Source: Rubrivivax sp.
Lineage (GTDB): Bacteria > Pseudomonadota > Gammaproteobacteria > Burkholderiales > Burkholderiaceae_C
Direction of reading: 5' to 3'
Assembly: GCA_018780805.1 (NCBI GenBank)
Contig: JADMJD010000168.1
Coordinates: 2,281 to 66,280 of the forward strand
Length of the DNA: 64,000 nucleotides
The notes under the pieces were generated by a model. The model saw only the letters and a program-made list of their open reading frames with translations. It was not told the origin of the DNA and made no database searches. A program made the translations under genes and the position numbers. Of this stretch, positions 42,938 to 52,902 are shown piece after piece (positions within the stretch are counted from its first letter, which is position 1; every line of letters starts with the position of its first letter).

Positions 42938-43694
42938 GCGCGAGCGCCAGGTAGTCCTGCACCGGGACTTCCTCGGCGCGTCGCTGCACATCAAATTCAC
43001 CGCTGAACCCGCGCTGCTCCAGCCAGCGTCCCAGCGTGTGGCGCAGCAGCTTGCGGCGTTGTGAAAACGCCACCTGCACCAGCTCCGACAGCAGCGCCGG
43101 GTCCACCGCGGCCGGGTTCGGCCAGGGCAGCATGCGCACGATGGCCGAGTCCACCCGCGGCGGTGGATCGAAGGCCTCGGGCGGCACGTCCAGCACACAT
43201 TCCACGTGGTAGCGCCACTGCAGCATCACGCTCAGGCGGCCGTAGTCCTTGTGCGCCGGGGTGGCGGCCATGCGCTGCACCACCTCCTTCTGCAGCATGA
43301 AGTGCTGGTCCTGGATGCGGTGCGCCCACGGCAGCAGGTGGAACAGGATGGGGCTGGAGATGTTATAGGGCAGGTTGCCCACCACCCGCAGCGGCTGGCG
43401 GGCGGCATCTGCGGCGTCCGCCAGGGCACCGAAATCCACCTTCAGCACATCGGCTTCGATGACGTTCAGCCCCGGGCGACCGCGCAGGCGGGCGGCCAGG
43501 TCGCGGTCGAGCTCGATCACCGTCATCGCGCCGCAGCGCTCCAGCAGCGGCTGCGTCAAGGCCATCAGGCCGGGGCCGATTTCCACCAGGGCCTGGCCCG
43601 GGCGCGGCTCGATCGCGCGCACGATGCCGGCGATGACGGCGGTGTCGGTCAGGAAATGCTGGCCGAATCGTTTGCGGGCCTGGTGTTGCGCCAC
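42915..43694 (-). CDS. rsmA: 16S rRNA (A1518/A1519) dimethyltransferase KsgA
   Basis: SAM-dependent enzyme of 259 residues that dimethylates two adjacent adenines in the 3' hairpin of 16S rRNA. Motifs: RKRFGQHFL at the N-terminus, [11 protein letters not shown] (SAM site) and [11 protein letters not shown] (the NLPY catalytic motif). GTG 43694, 5 bp after the surA stop, gives the usual family length; a longer open frame overlaps surA. pdxA, often between surA and ksgA, is absent. Confidence 0.95.
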   Translation of the reverse strand: MAQHQARKRFGQHFLTDTAVIAGIVRAIEPRPGQALVEIGPGLMALTQPLLERCGAMTVIELDRDLAARLRGRPGLNVIEADVLKVDFGALADAADAARQPLRVVGNLPYNISSPILFHLLPWAHRIQDQHFMLQKEVVQRMAATPAHKDYGRLSVMLQWRYHVECVLDVPPEAFDPPPRVDSAIVRMLPWPNPAAVDPALLSELVQVAFSQRRKLLRHTLGRWLEQRGFSGEFDVQRRAEEVPVQDYLALALTLRSTT

Positions 43695-43699
43695 GGGCG

Positions 43700-45073
43700 T
43701 CAGCGCGCCGCGGTGGCCTGGCCGCCTTCGCGCAGCTCGATGTAGGCGCGGGCACGCAGCTCGGTCACCCACTCCTCGAAGGACTGCTGGAACTTGCGCT
43801 CGCGCAGCACGTTGCGCAGCTGCTCACGTTTTTGCGCCGGCTCGATGGCCACGCGGCGGCGCTCCAGCACCTGGATCAGGTGCACCCCAAAACGCGAGGC
43901 CACGGGTTCGGAGATCTGGTTCGGCGCCAGGCGCATCGCCGGTTGCTCGAACTCCGGCACCATCATGCCGGGGCCGAACCAGCCCAGGTCGCCGCCAGCG
44001 GCCGCAGAGCCGTCTTCCGAGAACTCCCGCGCCACGTCCTCAAAGCGGCGCTCGCCGGTTTCGATGATGCGCTTGAGCTGCAGCAGCCGGCGTGCCGCCT
44101 GTTCGGGGCTGGCCTGGTCGGAGGTGCGCAGCAGGATGTGGCGGGCGCGGGTCTCGACCACGCCGCCCGGGTCGCTGCCGCCGTCGCCACGCTGCACCAG
44201 CTTCAGCACATGGAAACCGGCGCCACTGCGCACCGGCGCCGTGGCCACCTGGCCTGCATCCAGCGTGCGCACGGTGTCGACGAACAGGTCCGGCAGGCGG
44301 TCGGCCGGCCGCAGGCCGAGTTCGCCGCCACGTTCGCGGCTGCTGTCGTCGGACAGTTCACGCGCCACCACGTCGAAGGCCTCACCGGCACGCACCCGCG
44401 CCAGCGCACGCTCGGCCACGGCACGCCGTTCGGCCACCACGGCGGCATCGGCACCGTCGGGCACACGCACCAGGATCTGCGCGATGTTGAGGTCGGCGTT
44501 GCCGCGCGCGGCGTCACGCTCGGCGGCCAGCGCGCGGTCGATGTCTTCGTCGCTGACGACGATGCGGTCCACCACCTCCCGCTCGCGGGTGCGCTCCACC
44601 GCGATCTGGTCGCGCAGGTTGCCGCGGAAGCGCACCATGTCCATGCCCTCGGCCTGCAGGCGCTGGCGCAGCTGCTCCAGCGTCAGCTGGTTCTGCGCGG
44701 CCACGCTTTGCACCGCACGGTCGAGTTCACCGTCGTCGATGCGCCAGCCCTGTTCGCGGGCGTGGGTGACGATCACACGTTCTTCGATCAGGCTGTCCAG
44801 CGCTTCGCGCCGCAGCTCGGCCGGTGCCGGCGCGGGCTGGCCGGCACGCTGCGCCGCCTGGCGCAGCTGGGCCTGGCGGCGTTCGAGTTCGACGGCGGTG
44901 ACCAGCTCCTGGTTGACCACGGCCACGATGTGGTCCCCCGGTGTGGCGACGATCCGCGGCGCGGCCACACGGCCCTGGGCGGCGGCAGGCAGGGCGGCCA
45001 CGCAGGCCATGCCCGCCATCGCCGCGGTCAGGCAGGCAGTGGCCAGGGGCCGGAATCGGAGCGGTGCAGTCAT
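43700..45073 (-). CDS. surA: Periplasmic chaperone/peptidyl-prolyl isomerase SurA
   Basis: Chaperone of 457 residues for outer-membrane barrels including LptD. Signal peptide ends at PAAAQG, then an N-terminal SurA core ([20 protein letters not shown]), and two parvulin domains, the second marked by [27 protein letters not shown] and [12 protein letters not shown]. Its start overlaps the lptD stop by 4 bp (ATGA), so the two are coupled. Confidence 0.95.
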   Translation of the reverse strand: MTAPLRFRPLATACLTAAMAGMACVAALPAAAQGRVAAPRIVATPGDHIVAVVNQELVTAVELERRQAQLRQAAQRAGQPAPAPAELRREALDSLIEERVIVTHAREQGWRIDDGELDRAVQSVAAQNQLTLEQLRQRLQAEGMDMVRFRGNLRDQIAVERTREREVVDRIVVSDEDIDRALAAERDAARGNADLNIAQILVRVPDGADAAVVAERRAVAERALARVRAGEAFDVVARELSDDSSRERGGELGLRPADRLPDLFVDTVRTLDAGQVATAPVRSGAGFHVLKLVQRGDGGSDPGGVVETRARHILLRTSDQASPEQAARRLLQLKRIIETGERRFEDVAREFSEDGSAAAGGDLGWFGPGMMVPEFEQPAMRLAPNQISEPVASRFGVHLIQVLERRRVAIEPAQKREQLRNVLRERKFQQSFEEWVTELRARAYIELREGGQATAAR

Positions 45074-47364
45074 GGGGAGCTCGGGACGGCCCGCTCATCG
45101 CGGTCTTCCCTCAGGAGACGGTAACCGGGGATATTGTCCTTCAAGACCTGCAGCGGGTTGGAACCCAGGCGCGACAGGCCCACCAGCTCCAGTTGCAGCA
45201 GCAGCCGGGTCGTGGCTTCGCTGCGGCCCGTGGACAGGCGCTCGGACACCACCCGCAGGATCCAGCAGCCGGCGTCGTACTCGGCACCCAGCAGCGAATC
45301 GGTGACGCGGCTGTCGCGCAGGCTGTAGTTCATGCGGCCCACGCTGTACCACGTGCCGCGGCAGCCCCCACTGGCGGTGCCGCCGGCTGGCGCTTCGGCC
45401 TTGTACAGCGGCCACTGCCAACCTAACTCAAACTGCTCACTGACACCCCGCGCCAGCCGGTAGCGGCCACTGATGGTGCGGTAGGGCCCTGGGGTGTAGC
45501 TGGCGCCCAGGATGGAGCGCGACAACCGGCCGATGTCGGGGCTGTACTGCAGCGACGCGTCCAGCGACCACTGCGGGATCAGCCTGGTCGAGCCCAGCAG
45601 CAAGATGTCGGAGAAACGCTGCTCCAGCGGCGCGCCGTCGACCTGCCCGTCCGACTGCGGGGCCACCAACTGGTCGCGGAACAGGTATCGCTGCACCACA
45701 CCCACGCGCAGCAATTCACTGCCGTTCAGCGGGTCGATCAGGCGGCTGGTGGCACCGGCTGTGAGCTCGTGCGCGTCGGACACCCGGTCCACGCCAGAAA
45801 AAGCGTTGGGTGTGTAGATGGAGCTGAGGTTGAAGTCCTTGCCCCAGGCGTCGAAGTTGGGCAGCTGGTCCTGCCGGCGGTAGGGCGTGCGCACCCACAG
45901 CAGGCGCGGCTCCAGCGTCTGGCGCAGCGTGCGGCCGAACCAGAGGTCGGTCTCGCGCTCGAATTCCAGCGACGCATCGAGCGACAGCGTGGGCACCAGG
46001 CGCTGGGCGTTGCGGCGTCCGTCGGCCATGGGCTCGTCGGTGCGGTAGCTGGCCGCGTTGAGCGACAGCCGCGGCACGATGGCCAGGCCGCCCTGGCGCA
46101 ACGGCCAGGCCAGCGTGCCCACGCCGTGCCAGCGCCAGCCCTGGGGGCGGGTGCCGGCGGCGTCGTCGTCGGGCCGCTCGAAGCGGTTGAGCTCGGTCTC
46201 GAAGCTCAGCTCCAGCGGGCCCGCCTGCCCCTGCCCCGCCAGGCCCAGCTGCGGGCGGCGGGCATAGGGCGCGGTGATCGGTGCCTCCAGCTCCTGCAGC
46301 ACCTGCCAGTGCTGCACCTGGGCGTAGGCGTCCAGCGCCAGGCCCTGCCAGGCCAGCGGCTGCGACCAGCGCGCCTGCGAGCCCAGCAGGCGCGGCGTCA
46401 ACACATCGTCCGGGGTCTGGAAGTCTTTCCACCAGGCGTCGTCCGAGACCCGCAGGCCGCGCAGCTGCAGGCTTCCGCCCCGCGGCAGCTGGTGCTCGTG
46501 CAACAGGTTCAGCGCATGGCGGGTGCGGCCGGCCAGGCGGTCGTCGGGCAGCAGGTCGGCACGCAGCTGGCCGCTGTACCGCGGCGCCAGGTAGCGGTAC
46601 TCCGATTCCAGCCCCAGCCCGCGGCGGGTGATCAAACGCGGCGCGACGGTCAGGTCGCGGTCGGGTGCGATGTTCCAGTAGTACGGCACCGAGAGCTCAA
46701 AGCCGCTGCGGCTGTCCAGGTTCAGCGTCGGCGGCAGCCAGCCGGATTTGCGTTCGCCGGTGATCGGGAAACTCATGCGCGGCAGCGCCAGGATGGACAA
46801 ACCCTGGAAACGCAGCCGCGCGCCTTCGGCCAGGCCTTCGTTGGCGTCGAAGTCCAGCGTCACCTTGCGTGCCTGCAACTGCCAATCGGGTTCACTGCCA
46901 TCCTCTGGCCGCGGGCAGCTGGTGTAACGCGCATCCGCAGCGGTGAATCGGGTGCGGCTGGCAAAGTCGATGCGCGAGGCCTGGCCCCGTGTGCCCAGCA
47001 GCGGGAAGTCGAAGGCCGGGTCCACGAACCAGCCGCTGAAGTCCTTCACCGCCAGGTCGAGCTCGCTGCCGCGGTAGGTGGCACCTTCGCGCTGCAGGAA
47101 GACGTTGCCGCTCGCGTTCGCCCGGTCGCTGGGCGGGCGGTAGCGCAGGCGGTCGGCGCGGATCAACAGCCCACCCTGGCGCAACTCCACCGCACCTTCG
47201 GCGATGGTTTCGCGGTCGGTGGTGCTGCGCAGGCGGTCGGCCTGCAGCAGGATCGGCAGCGGCTGCGGTTCAGCCGCCCGCAGCACCGGCGCGGCGCTCA
47301 GCAGGGCGAGGGAAGAAAGCCAGTGGAAAAGCCAGCGGCAAGGGGCAAGGCGAGGGGCCGACAT
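45070..47364 (-). CDS. lptD: LPS-assembly outer-membrane protein LptD
   Basis: Outer-membrane barrel of 764 residues that, with LptE, inserts lipopolysaccharide in the outer leaflet. N-terminal signal peptide, an OstA/jellyroll region (ADRLRSTTDRETIAEGAVEL; GNVFLQREGATYRGSELDL) and a large C-terminal LptD barrel (FPITGERKSGWLPPTLNLDS; YYWNIAPDRDLTVAPRLITR). Cysteines in SCPRPEDG and the C-terminal GGCRGTWY and DAGCWIL fit the essential disulfides. The lptD-surA-ksgA order is conserved; amgK is divergent 18 bp away. Confidence 0.96.
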   Translation of the reverse strand: MSAPRLAPCRWLFHWLSSLALLSAAPVLRAAEPQPLPILLQADRLRSTTDRETIAEGAVELRQGGLLIRADRLRYRPPSDRANASGNVFLQREGATYRGSELDLAVKDFSGWFVDPAFDFPLLGTRGQASRIDFASRTRFTAADARYTSCPRPEDGSEPDWQLQARKVTLDFDANEGLAEGARLRFQGLSILALPRMSFPITGERKSGWLPPTLNLDSRSGFELSVPYYWNIAPDRDLTVAPRLITRRGLGLESEYRYLAPRYSGQLRADLLPDDRLAGRTRHALNLLHEHQLPRGGSLQLRGLRVSDDAWWKDFQTPDDVLTPRLLGSQARWSQPLAWQGLALDAYAQVQHWQVLQELEAPITAPYARRPQLGLAGQGQAGPLELSFETELNRFERPDDDAAGTRPQGWRWHGVGTLAWPLRQGGLAIVPRLSLNAASYRTDEPMADGRRNAQRLVPTLSLDASLEFERETDLWFGRTLRQTLEPRLLWVRTPYRRQDQLPNFDAWGKDFNLSSIYTPNAFSGVDRVSDAHELTAGATSRLIDPLNGSELLRVGVVQRYLFRDQLVAPQSDGQVDGAPLEQRFSDILLLGSTRLIPQWSLDASLQYSPDIGRLSRSILGASYTPGPYRTISGRYRLARGVSEQFELGWQWPLYKAEAPAGGTASGGCRGTWYSVGRMNYSLRDSRVTDSLLGAEYDAGCWILRVVSERLSTGRSEATTRLLLQLELVGLSRLGSNPLQVLKDNIPGYRLLREDRDERAVPSSP

Positions 47365-47382
47365 TCGTAGAATCGATTATCC

Positions 47383-48447
47383 ATGCCCACCGCCCTCCCC
47401 CTGCCGGCAGTCGCCTGGCCCGACACCGTCCGCCGCGACGCCTTCAACACCTGGCTCGCACACATCGCCCCGGCCCACGGGCTGCAAACCCAGACCCTGG
47501 CCCCGGCGTCGGCCGACGCCAGCTTCCGCCGCTACCTGCGGCTGCAGGGGCGCAGCGGCACGCTGGTCGTGATGGACGCACCGCCGCCGCAGGAAGACGT
47601 GCGCCCCTTCGTGCGCATGGCGCACCGCATCGTGCAGGCCGGCCTGCACGCGCCGCAGGTGCTGGAAGCCGACGCCGAACAAGGTTTTCTGCTGCTGACC
47701 GACCTGGGCCAGCAGCTCTACCTGCAGCAGCTCAAGCAGGCCGACAGCGCTGGCGCCGACCGGCTGATGCGCCAGGCCTTGCAGGCCCTGGTGCACTTCC
47801 AGGTGCACGTGGGCCACGAGGATCTGCCGGCCTACGACGAAGCCCTGCTGGCCCGTGAGCTGGCGCTGTTTCCGGAGTGGTGTGTGCAGCGCGAGTTCGG
47901 CATCACCTGGACAGCTGCGCAGCAGGCCAGCTGGGACGCGGTCTGCCGCGTGCTGATCGACAGCGCGCTCGCACAGCCGCAGGTGACGGTGCACCGCGAC
48001 TGGATGCCGCGCAACCTGATGCTGTGCGACCCGAACCCCGGCATCCTGGACTTCCAGGACGCGGTGTGCGGCCCGGTCACCTACGACGTGGCGTCGATGC
48101 TGCGCGATGCTTTCCTGTCATGGGACGAAGAGCGCGAGATCGACTGGGCCGCGCGCTGGTGGGAACAGGCCCGCCGCGCCGGTGTGCCGCTGGGCGACAC
48201 GCTGGGCCACGATTTTGGCGAATGCTGGCGCGCGCTGGAGTGGATGGGCCTGCAACGCCACCTGAAGGTGCTGGGCATTTTTTGTCGGCTGAAACACCGC
48301 GATGGCAAACCCGCCTATGCTGAGGACCTGCCGCGCTTCTTTGCCTACGCCACACGCGTGGCCAACCGCTACCGGCCGCTGCGCCCGCTGCTGGGCCTGC
48401 TGGAGCCGATGAGCGGCCAGACGGTCGCCAGCGGTTTCACCTTCTGA
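47383..48447 (+). CDS. amgK: N-acetylmuramate/N-acetylglucosamine kinase AmgK
   Basis: Phosphotransferase of 354 residues of the aminoglycoside-kinase fold that phosphorylates MurNAc at C1 in cell-wall recycling. Visible: SFRRYLRLQG near the N-terminus, catalytic loop VHRDWMPRNLMLCD, metal-binding GILDFQDAVCGPVTYDVASM and the C-terminal HLKVLGIFCRL. The gene is divergent from lptD, its usual place. Its normal partner murU is missing downstream; an ABC exporter follows instead. Confidence 0.92.
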   Translation: MPTALPLPAVAWPDTVRRDAFNTWLAHIAPAHGLQTQTLAPASADASFRRYLRLQGRSGTLVVMDAPPPQEDVRPFVRMAHRIVQAGLHAPQVLEADAEQGFLLLTDLGQQLYLQQLKQADSAGADRLMRQALQALVHFQVHVGHEDLPAYDEALLARELALFPEWCVQREFGITWTAAQQASWDAVCRVLIDSALAQPQVTVHRDWMPRNLMLCDPNPGILDFQDAVCGPVTYDVASMLRDAFLSWDEEREIDWAARWWEQARRAGVPLGDTLGHDFGECWRALEWMGLQRHLKVLGIFCRLKHRDGKPAYAEDLPRFFAYATRVANRYRPLRPLLGLLEPMSGQTVASGFTF

Positions 48448-48461
48448 CCCCAAGACCACCG

Positions 48462-50294
48462 ATGTTTGCGATGCCCTGGGCGCGTGTGCGCCCCACCGCC
48501 GTTCCCGGTACCGCCCCGCCGCCGGGGCTGGCGGCCTTCTACTGGCACTTCGTGCAGCAGTCGCGCGGGCTGTACGCCACGCTGTTTGTCACCGGCCTGG
48601 GTGTGGCGCTGATCGACACCGTGATCCCGCTCTTCATCGGCCGCCTGGTGCGGCTGATGGAGAACACCGACCGTGCCGCCGCCGTGCAAGGCGCGCTGCC
48701 GATGCTGTTGGGCATGGCGGCGCTGGTGTTGTTCGGCCGGCCCCTGGTGCTGCTGGCCGACAGCATCGTGCGCAACAACATCGTGGTGCCCGGCGTGACC
48801 AGCCTGATCCGCTGGCAGAGCCACTGGCACGTGGTGCGCCAGAGCTGGCCGTTTTTCCAGAACGACTTCGCCGGCCGCATTGCCAACCGGGTGATGCAGA
48901 CCAGCAACGCAGTGCGCGAGAGTGTGGTCTCCAGCATCCGCGGGGTCTGGTACATCGTGGCCTACGGCATCTCGGCGCTGGTGCTGATGGCCAGCAGCGA
49001 CTGGCGCCTGGCCATCCCCACGGTGTTGTGGTTCACCGGCTACGTGTTTTTTCTGCGCTACTTCGTGCCCCGGGTGCGCGACCTCTCGCGCACCAGCAGC
49101 GAGATGCGCTCCAAGGTGATGGGGCGCGTGGTGGACAGCTACACCAACATCCTGACCGTCAAACTCTTCGCCCGGGCGCGCGACGAAGACACCTACGTGC
49201 GCGAGGTGATCGACGAACACACGGACGCCATAGCGGCCCACATGAAGCTGATCACCCGCTTCATGACCACGCTGTCGGCGCTGAACGCGATGCTGCTGGT
49301 GGGCACGGGCACGATCGGCATCACGCTGTGGGCGCAGGGCGTCATCGACGCTGGCACCGTGGCCACCGCCTTGCCGCTGGCCTGGACCATCGCCAACATC
49401 GCCGGTTTTGTCAGCTGGGAGGTGACCAGCATCTTCGAGAACATCGGTGTCGTGCAGGAGGGCATGGAGACCATCGCCGTGCCGCATGCGCTGGTGGACA
49501 AACCGGGTGCACGCGATCTGGAAGTGCCACAAGGGGGCATCCACTTCGAACACCTGACCCACACCTACGGCCGCAGCGACGGCAAGCAGGTGCTGAGCGA
49601 TTTCGACCTGCAGATCCAGCCCGGCGAGCGTGTGGGCCTGGTCGGCCGCTCGGGCGCCGGCAAGAGCACGCTGGTGAACCTGCTGCTGCGCTTCCACGAG
49701 CTGGAGCAGGGTGCGATCCGCATCGACGGCCACGACATCCGCGAGGTCACGCAGGAAAGCCTGCGCCAGGCCGTGGGCATGGTGACGCAGGACACCTCGC
49801 TGCTGCACCGCTCCATCGCCGAGAACATCCGCTACGGCCAGCCGGGTGCAACGCTGGAACAGATCGTCGCCGCCGCCAAGAAGGCGCAGGCGCACGAGTT
49901 CATCCTCGGCCTGCAGGACTGGAAGGGCCGCACCGGCTACGACGCGCACGTGGGCGAACGGGGTGTCAAGCTCAGCGGCGGCCAGCGCCAGCGCGTGGCC
50001 ATCGCCCGCGTGGTGCTGAAGGACGCGCCCATCCTGGTGCTGGACGAAGCCACCAGCGCGCTGGACAGCGAGGTCGAGGTCGCCATCCAGGACCAGCTGC
50101 TCAACCTGATGGAAGGCAAGACCGTGATCGCCATCGCGCACCGGCTGTCCACCATCGCGCGCATGGACCGGCTGGTGGTGCTGGAGGCCGGCCGCATCGT
50201 CGAACAAGGTTCACACGCCGAGCTGCTGGCGCTGGGTGGACACTACGCAGGCCTCTGGGCGCACCAGAGCGGCGGGTTCCTGGGTGAAGACTGA
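48462..50294 (+). CDS. ABC exporter (fused membrane and ATPase domains)
   Basis: Half-transporter of 610 residues that should work as a homodimer. About six membrane helices in residues 25-330 (for example GLYATLFVTGLGVALIDTVI), then an ATPase with Walker A GRSGAGKSTL, signature LSGGQRQRVA, Walker B ILVLDEATSALD and a switch His in IAHRLST. Resembles the MsbA/lipid and multidrug exporter type. 14 bp after amgK, perhaps cotranscribed. Substrate unknown. Confidence 0.93.
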   Translation: MFAMPWARVRPTAVPGTAPPPGLAAFYWHFVQQSRGLYATLFVTGLGVALIDTVIPLFIGRLVRLMENTDRAAAVQGALPMLLGMAALVLFGRPLVLLADSIVRNNIVVPGVTSLIRWQSHWHVVRQSWPFFQNDFAGRIANRVMQTSNAVRESVVSSIRGVWYIVAYGISALVLMASSDWRLAIPTVLWFTGYVFFLRYFVPRVRDLSRTSSEMRSKVMGRVVDSYTNILTVKLFARARDEDTYVREVIDEHTDAIAAHMKLITRFMTTLSALNAMLLVGTGTIGITLWAQGVIDAGTVATALPLAWTIANIAGFVSWEVTSIFENIGVVQEGMETIAVPHALVDKPGARDLEVPQGGIHFEHLTHTYGRSDGKQVLSDFDLQIQPGERVGLVGRSGAGKSTLVNLLLRFHELEQGAIRIDGHDIREVTQESLRQAVGMVTQDTSLLHRSIAENIRYGQPGATLEQIVAAAKKAQAHEFILGLQDWKGRTGYDAHVGERGVKLSGGQRQRVAIARVVLKDAPILVLDEATSALDSEVEVAIQDQLLNLMEGKTVIAIAHRLSTIARMDRLVVLEAGRIVEQGSHAELLALGGHYAGLWAHQSGGFLGED

Positions 50295-50309
50295 CAAGGG
50301 GATCTCACG

Positions 50310-50789
50310 ATGAACTCCACACACCTGCCACCCGGCGACGAACCGGTCCCCGGCCTCGGGCTGCCGCTGCTCTACAACCTCGTGTACTGCAGCGTGGCCA
50401 CGGCCGGCGTGGACGACGCGGCGGTGGACCGCATCGTGGCGACGGCGCAGCGCCTGAACCCGCGCCACGGCATCACCGGCTGGCTGGTGTTCGGCAGGGG
50501 CATCTTCTTCCAGTGGCTGGAAGGGCCGCGCGACAGCGTGCAAGCCCTGATGGCCACGCTGCGCGCCGACCCGCGGCACACCAACGTCATCTGCCTGAGC
50601 GAGTCCGAAGAGCAACGCGAGCGCCTGTTCCCCGACTGGGGCATGGAGCGTGTTTCGGCCGACGACGTGCGCGAGGTGCTGCAGGACGCGCTGGACACCA
50701 GCGAAAGCGCCCAGCACCGGTTGGCACTGGGCGACTTGTTGATGCAACTGGACGCTGGCGGACTGCCCGCGCTGGGCCGGGCCGCCTGA
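50310..50789 (+). CDS. BLUF-domain blue-light photoreceptor
   Basis: Short flavin photoreceptor of 159 residues. The photoactive residues are in place: Tyr26 (LVYCS), Asn50 (RLNPRHGITGWL) and Gln68 (FFQWLEG), with the same 24- and 18-residue spacings as AppA Tyr21, Asn45 and Gln63. The C-terminal 60 residues are a short helical cap without an enzyme domain, so it should act through a partner protein. 15 bp after the ABC exporter in the same direction. Confidence 0.92.
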   Translation: MNSTHLPPGDEPVPGLGLPLLYNLVYCSVATAGVDDAAVDRIVATAQRLNPRHGITGWLVFGRGIFFQWLEGPRDSVQALMATLRADPRHTNVICLSESEEQRERLFPDWGMERVSADDVREVLQDALDTSESAQHRLALGDLLMQLDAGGLPALGRAA

Positions 50790-50807
50790 GCGTTCAGGCG
50801 CAGGGCA

Positions 50808-51260
50808 TCACTTCGGCAGGATCACGCTGTCGATGACGTGGATCACGCCGTTGTCGGCCACGATGTCGGTCTTCACCACGTTGGCCGTGTCAACCTTGAC
50901 GCCGCCCATTGTGGACACCGTGATCGAGCTGCCCTGCACGGTCTTGACCATGCCGGCCTTGACGTCCTTGGCCATCACGGTGCCGGGCACCACGTGGTAG
51001 GTCAGCACGGCGGTCAGCTTGGCCTTGTCGGCCAGCAGCGCATCCAGTTGGGCCTTCGGGATCTTGGCGAAGGCTTCGTCGGTGGGCGCAAACACCGTGA
51101 ACGGGCCCTTGCCCTTGAGCGTGTCGACCAGGCCGGCCGCGGTGAGTGCCGTGGCCAGGGTCTTGAAACTGCCGGCGGCGACCGCGGTGTCGACGATGTC
51201 CTTGGCCTGCACGGCAAAGGCGGTGGCGGCCAGCGCGGCGGAGACGATGAGCTTCTTCAT
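50808..51260 (-). CDS. Fasciclin (FAS1) domain secreted protein
   Basis: Protein of 150 residues: signal peptide ([20 protein letters not shown]) followed by one FAS1 domain with [30 protein letters not shown] and [17 protein letters not shown]1 domains mediate adhesion and are common as small periplasmic proteins in Proteobacteria, often under ECF sigma control. An inverted repeat lies upstream at 51331-51374. Confidence 0.93.
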   Translation of the reverse strand: MKKLIVSAALAATAFAVQAKDIVDTAVAAGSFKTLATALTAAGLVDTLKGKGPFTVFAPTDEAFAKIPKAQLDALLADKAKLTAVLTYHVVPGTVMAKDVKAGMVKTVQGSSITVSTMGGVKVDTANVVKTDIVADNGVIHVIDSVILPK

Positions 51261-51330
51261 GGGTACTTCCTTGGTTGAACGGGGGCCGGCGCCAAAGCCA
51301 CATGACCTCGACGCCAGACCGCTTGGTTCA

Positions 51331-51374
51331 GAAAGTGACCAATCAGTTCCTCATCAGACAATTCGGTTACTTTC
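51331..51374. promoter_or_regulatory. Inverted repeat upstream of the fasciclin gene
   Basis: GAAAGTGACC at 51331-51340 and GGTTACTTTC at 51365-51374 form an inverted repeat with 9 of 10 matches, separated by 24 bp, in a locally AT-rich spacer. It could be an operator pair for the fasciclin gene. Confidence 0.45.
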
Positions 51375-51383
51375 GGAAACAAA

Positions 51384-51405
51384 CACGGGGCCCTGAGGCC
51401 CCGTG
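51384..51405 (-). terminator. Rho-independent terminator of the M20 peptidase gene
   Basis: Perfect 9-bp stem CACGGGGCC-CTGA-GGCCCCGTG. Read on the minus strand it follows the peptidase stop (51427) and is followed by TTTGTTT, a typical intrinsic terminator layout. Confidence 0.8.
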
Positions 51406-51426
51406 GGGATCCTGCGCCCGGCAGGT

Positions 51427-52902
51427 TCAGGGGCAGGCGGCAATCACCTGTGCCACAGCCGCGGTGAGCTTCTTGGCATAGGGCACGTGCAGGAACTCGT
51501 TGGGTCCGTGCGCATTGCTCTTCGGGCCCAGCACGCCGCAGACCATCATCTGAGCCTTGGGGAAACCCTGTTGCAGCATGCTCATCAGCGGGATGGTGCC
51601 CCCCTGGCCGACATAACCCACCGGCGCACCGTAGTGCGCCATCGACGCGGCATTGAGCGCGTCTTCCAGCCAGGTGGACAGCTCCGGCGCGTTCCAGCCG
51701 GTGGCGCCCAGCGCACCGGCCCGACCATCCGCGTGGAAGGTGACCTTGGCGTTGTAGGGTGCGTTGTCTTCGAGCAGCGCCTTCAGCTTGACACTGGCTT
51801 CATGGCCGTCCACCAGCGGCGGCAGGCGCAGGCTGAGCTTGAAGGCGGTGTAAGGCCGCAGCACGTTGCCCGCGTTCTTGAGTTCCGGGAAACCGTCGAC
51901 ACCGGTGACGCTGAGCGTGGGCCGCCAGGTGCGGTTGAGCAGGCCCTCGACCGGATCGGTGGTGGTCGGCAGCACCGCGCCGCCGTCAGCGCCGCAGGCC
52001 CAGGGCATGCGCTTCCAGACCTCGTCGCCCAGGATCGCGGCGGTGGTCTGCGCCTGCGCCAGCCGGGAGGCCGGCAGCTCGCAATGGAAACTCTGCGGCA
52101 GCAAATGGCCGGTTTTGCTGTCTTCCAGCCGGTCCAGCACCTGGCGCAGCACGCGGAAGCTGCTGGGCACCAGGCCGGACGCGTCGCCGCTGTGGATGCC
52201 TTCGGAGAGGATCTCGACCTTCAGCACACCGCTCACCATGCCACGCAGGCTGGTGGTGAGCCAGAGCTGGTCGTAGTTGCCGGCGCCGCTGTCCAGGCAG
52301 ACCACCAGGCCGACCTGGCCCAGGCGCGGGCGCAGGGTGTCCAGGTACACCGGCAGGTCGTAGGAGCCACTTTCTTCGCAGGTCTCGATCAGACCCACGC
52401 AGCGCGGGTGCGGCAGGCCTTGCGCCTGCAGCGCCTCGATGGCGGTGATGGCGGCGTAGACGGCATAACCGTCGTCGGCACCGCCGCGGCCGTACAGCAG
52501 GCCGTCTTCGTACTTCGGTGTCCAGGGGCCGAGGTCGCGCCGCCAGCCGTTGAACTCGGGTTGTTTGTCCAGGTGGCCGTAGAGCAGCACGGTGTCGCCC
52601 GCTTCTGCGCGCGTGGCCGGGATCTCGAAGAAGATCACCGGCGTGCGGCCTTCGATGCGGATGACCTCCAGCTTCAGCCCCGGCAGCTTGCGCGATTCGA
52701 CCCACAACGCCGCGTCGCGCACCACCCGGTCGATCAGGCCGTTGGCGGCCCAGTCGGCGTCGAACATCGGGCTCTTGCTGGGCACGCCGATGTAGTCGGT
52801 GAGCGCCGGCACGATGCGTTGATCCCAAGCGGCATCGGCATAGGCACCGAGCGCACTGGCGTCGTCGGGGAGCAGGGGCAGGTTCGGGTCGCGGGCGTTC
52901 AT
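51427..52902 (-). CDS. M20 family metallopeptidase (dipeptidase type)
   Basis: Zinc peptidase of 491 residues. Metal and catalytic residues are visible: YGHLDKQPE (His and Asp), GRGGADDGY (bridging Asp), CEESGSYD (Glu pair), CLDSGAGN (Asp) and a C-terminal His-containing YVGQGGTIPLM/GPNEFLHV segment. Similar to cytosolic nonspecific dipeptidases. Its start overlaps the LysR gene stop (ATGA), and a terminator follows. It probably breaks down dipeptides or acyl-amino acids under that LysR regulator. Confidence 0.9.
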   Translation of the reverse strand: MNARDPNLPLLPDDASALGAYADAAWDQRIVPALTDYIGVPSKSPMFDADWAANGLIDRVVRDAALWVESRKLPGLKLEVIRIEGRTPVIFFEIPATRAEAGDTVLLYGHLDKQPEFNGWRRDLGPWTPKYEDGLLYGRGGADDGYAVYAAITAIEALQAQGLPHPRCVGLIETCEESGSYDLPVYLDTLRPRLGQVGLVVCLDSGAGNYDQLWLTTSLRGMVSGVLKVEILSEGIHSGDASGLVPSSFRVLRQVLDRLEDSKTGHLLPQSFHCELPASRLAQAQTTAAILGDEVWKRMPWACGADGGAVLPTTTDPVEGLLNRTWRPTLSVTGVDGFPELKNAGNVLRPYTAFKLSLRLPPLVDGHEASVKLKALLEDNAPYNAKVTFHADGRAGALGATGWNAPELSTWLEDALNAASMAHYGAPVGYVGQGGTIPLMSMLQQGFPKAQMMVCGVLGPKSNAHGPNEFLHVPYAKKLTAAVAQVIAACP

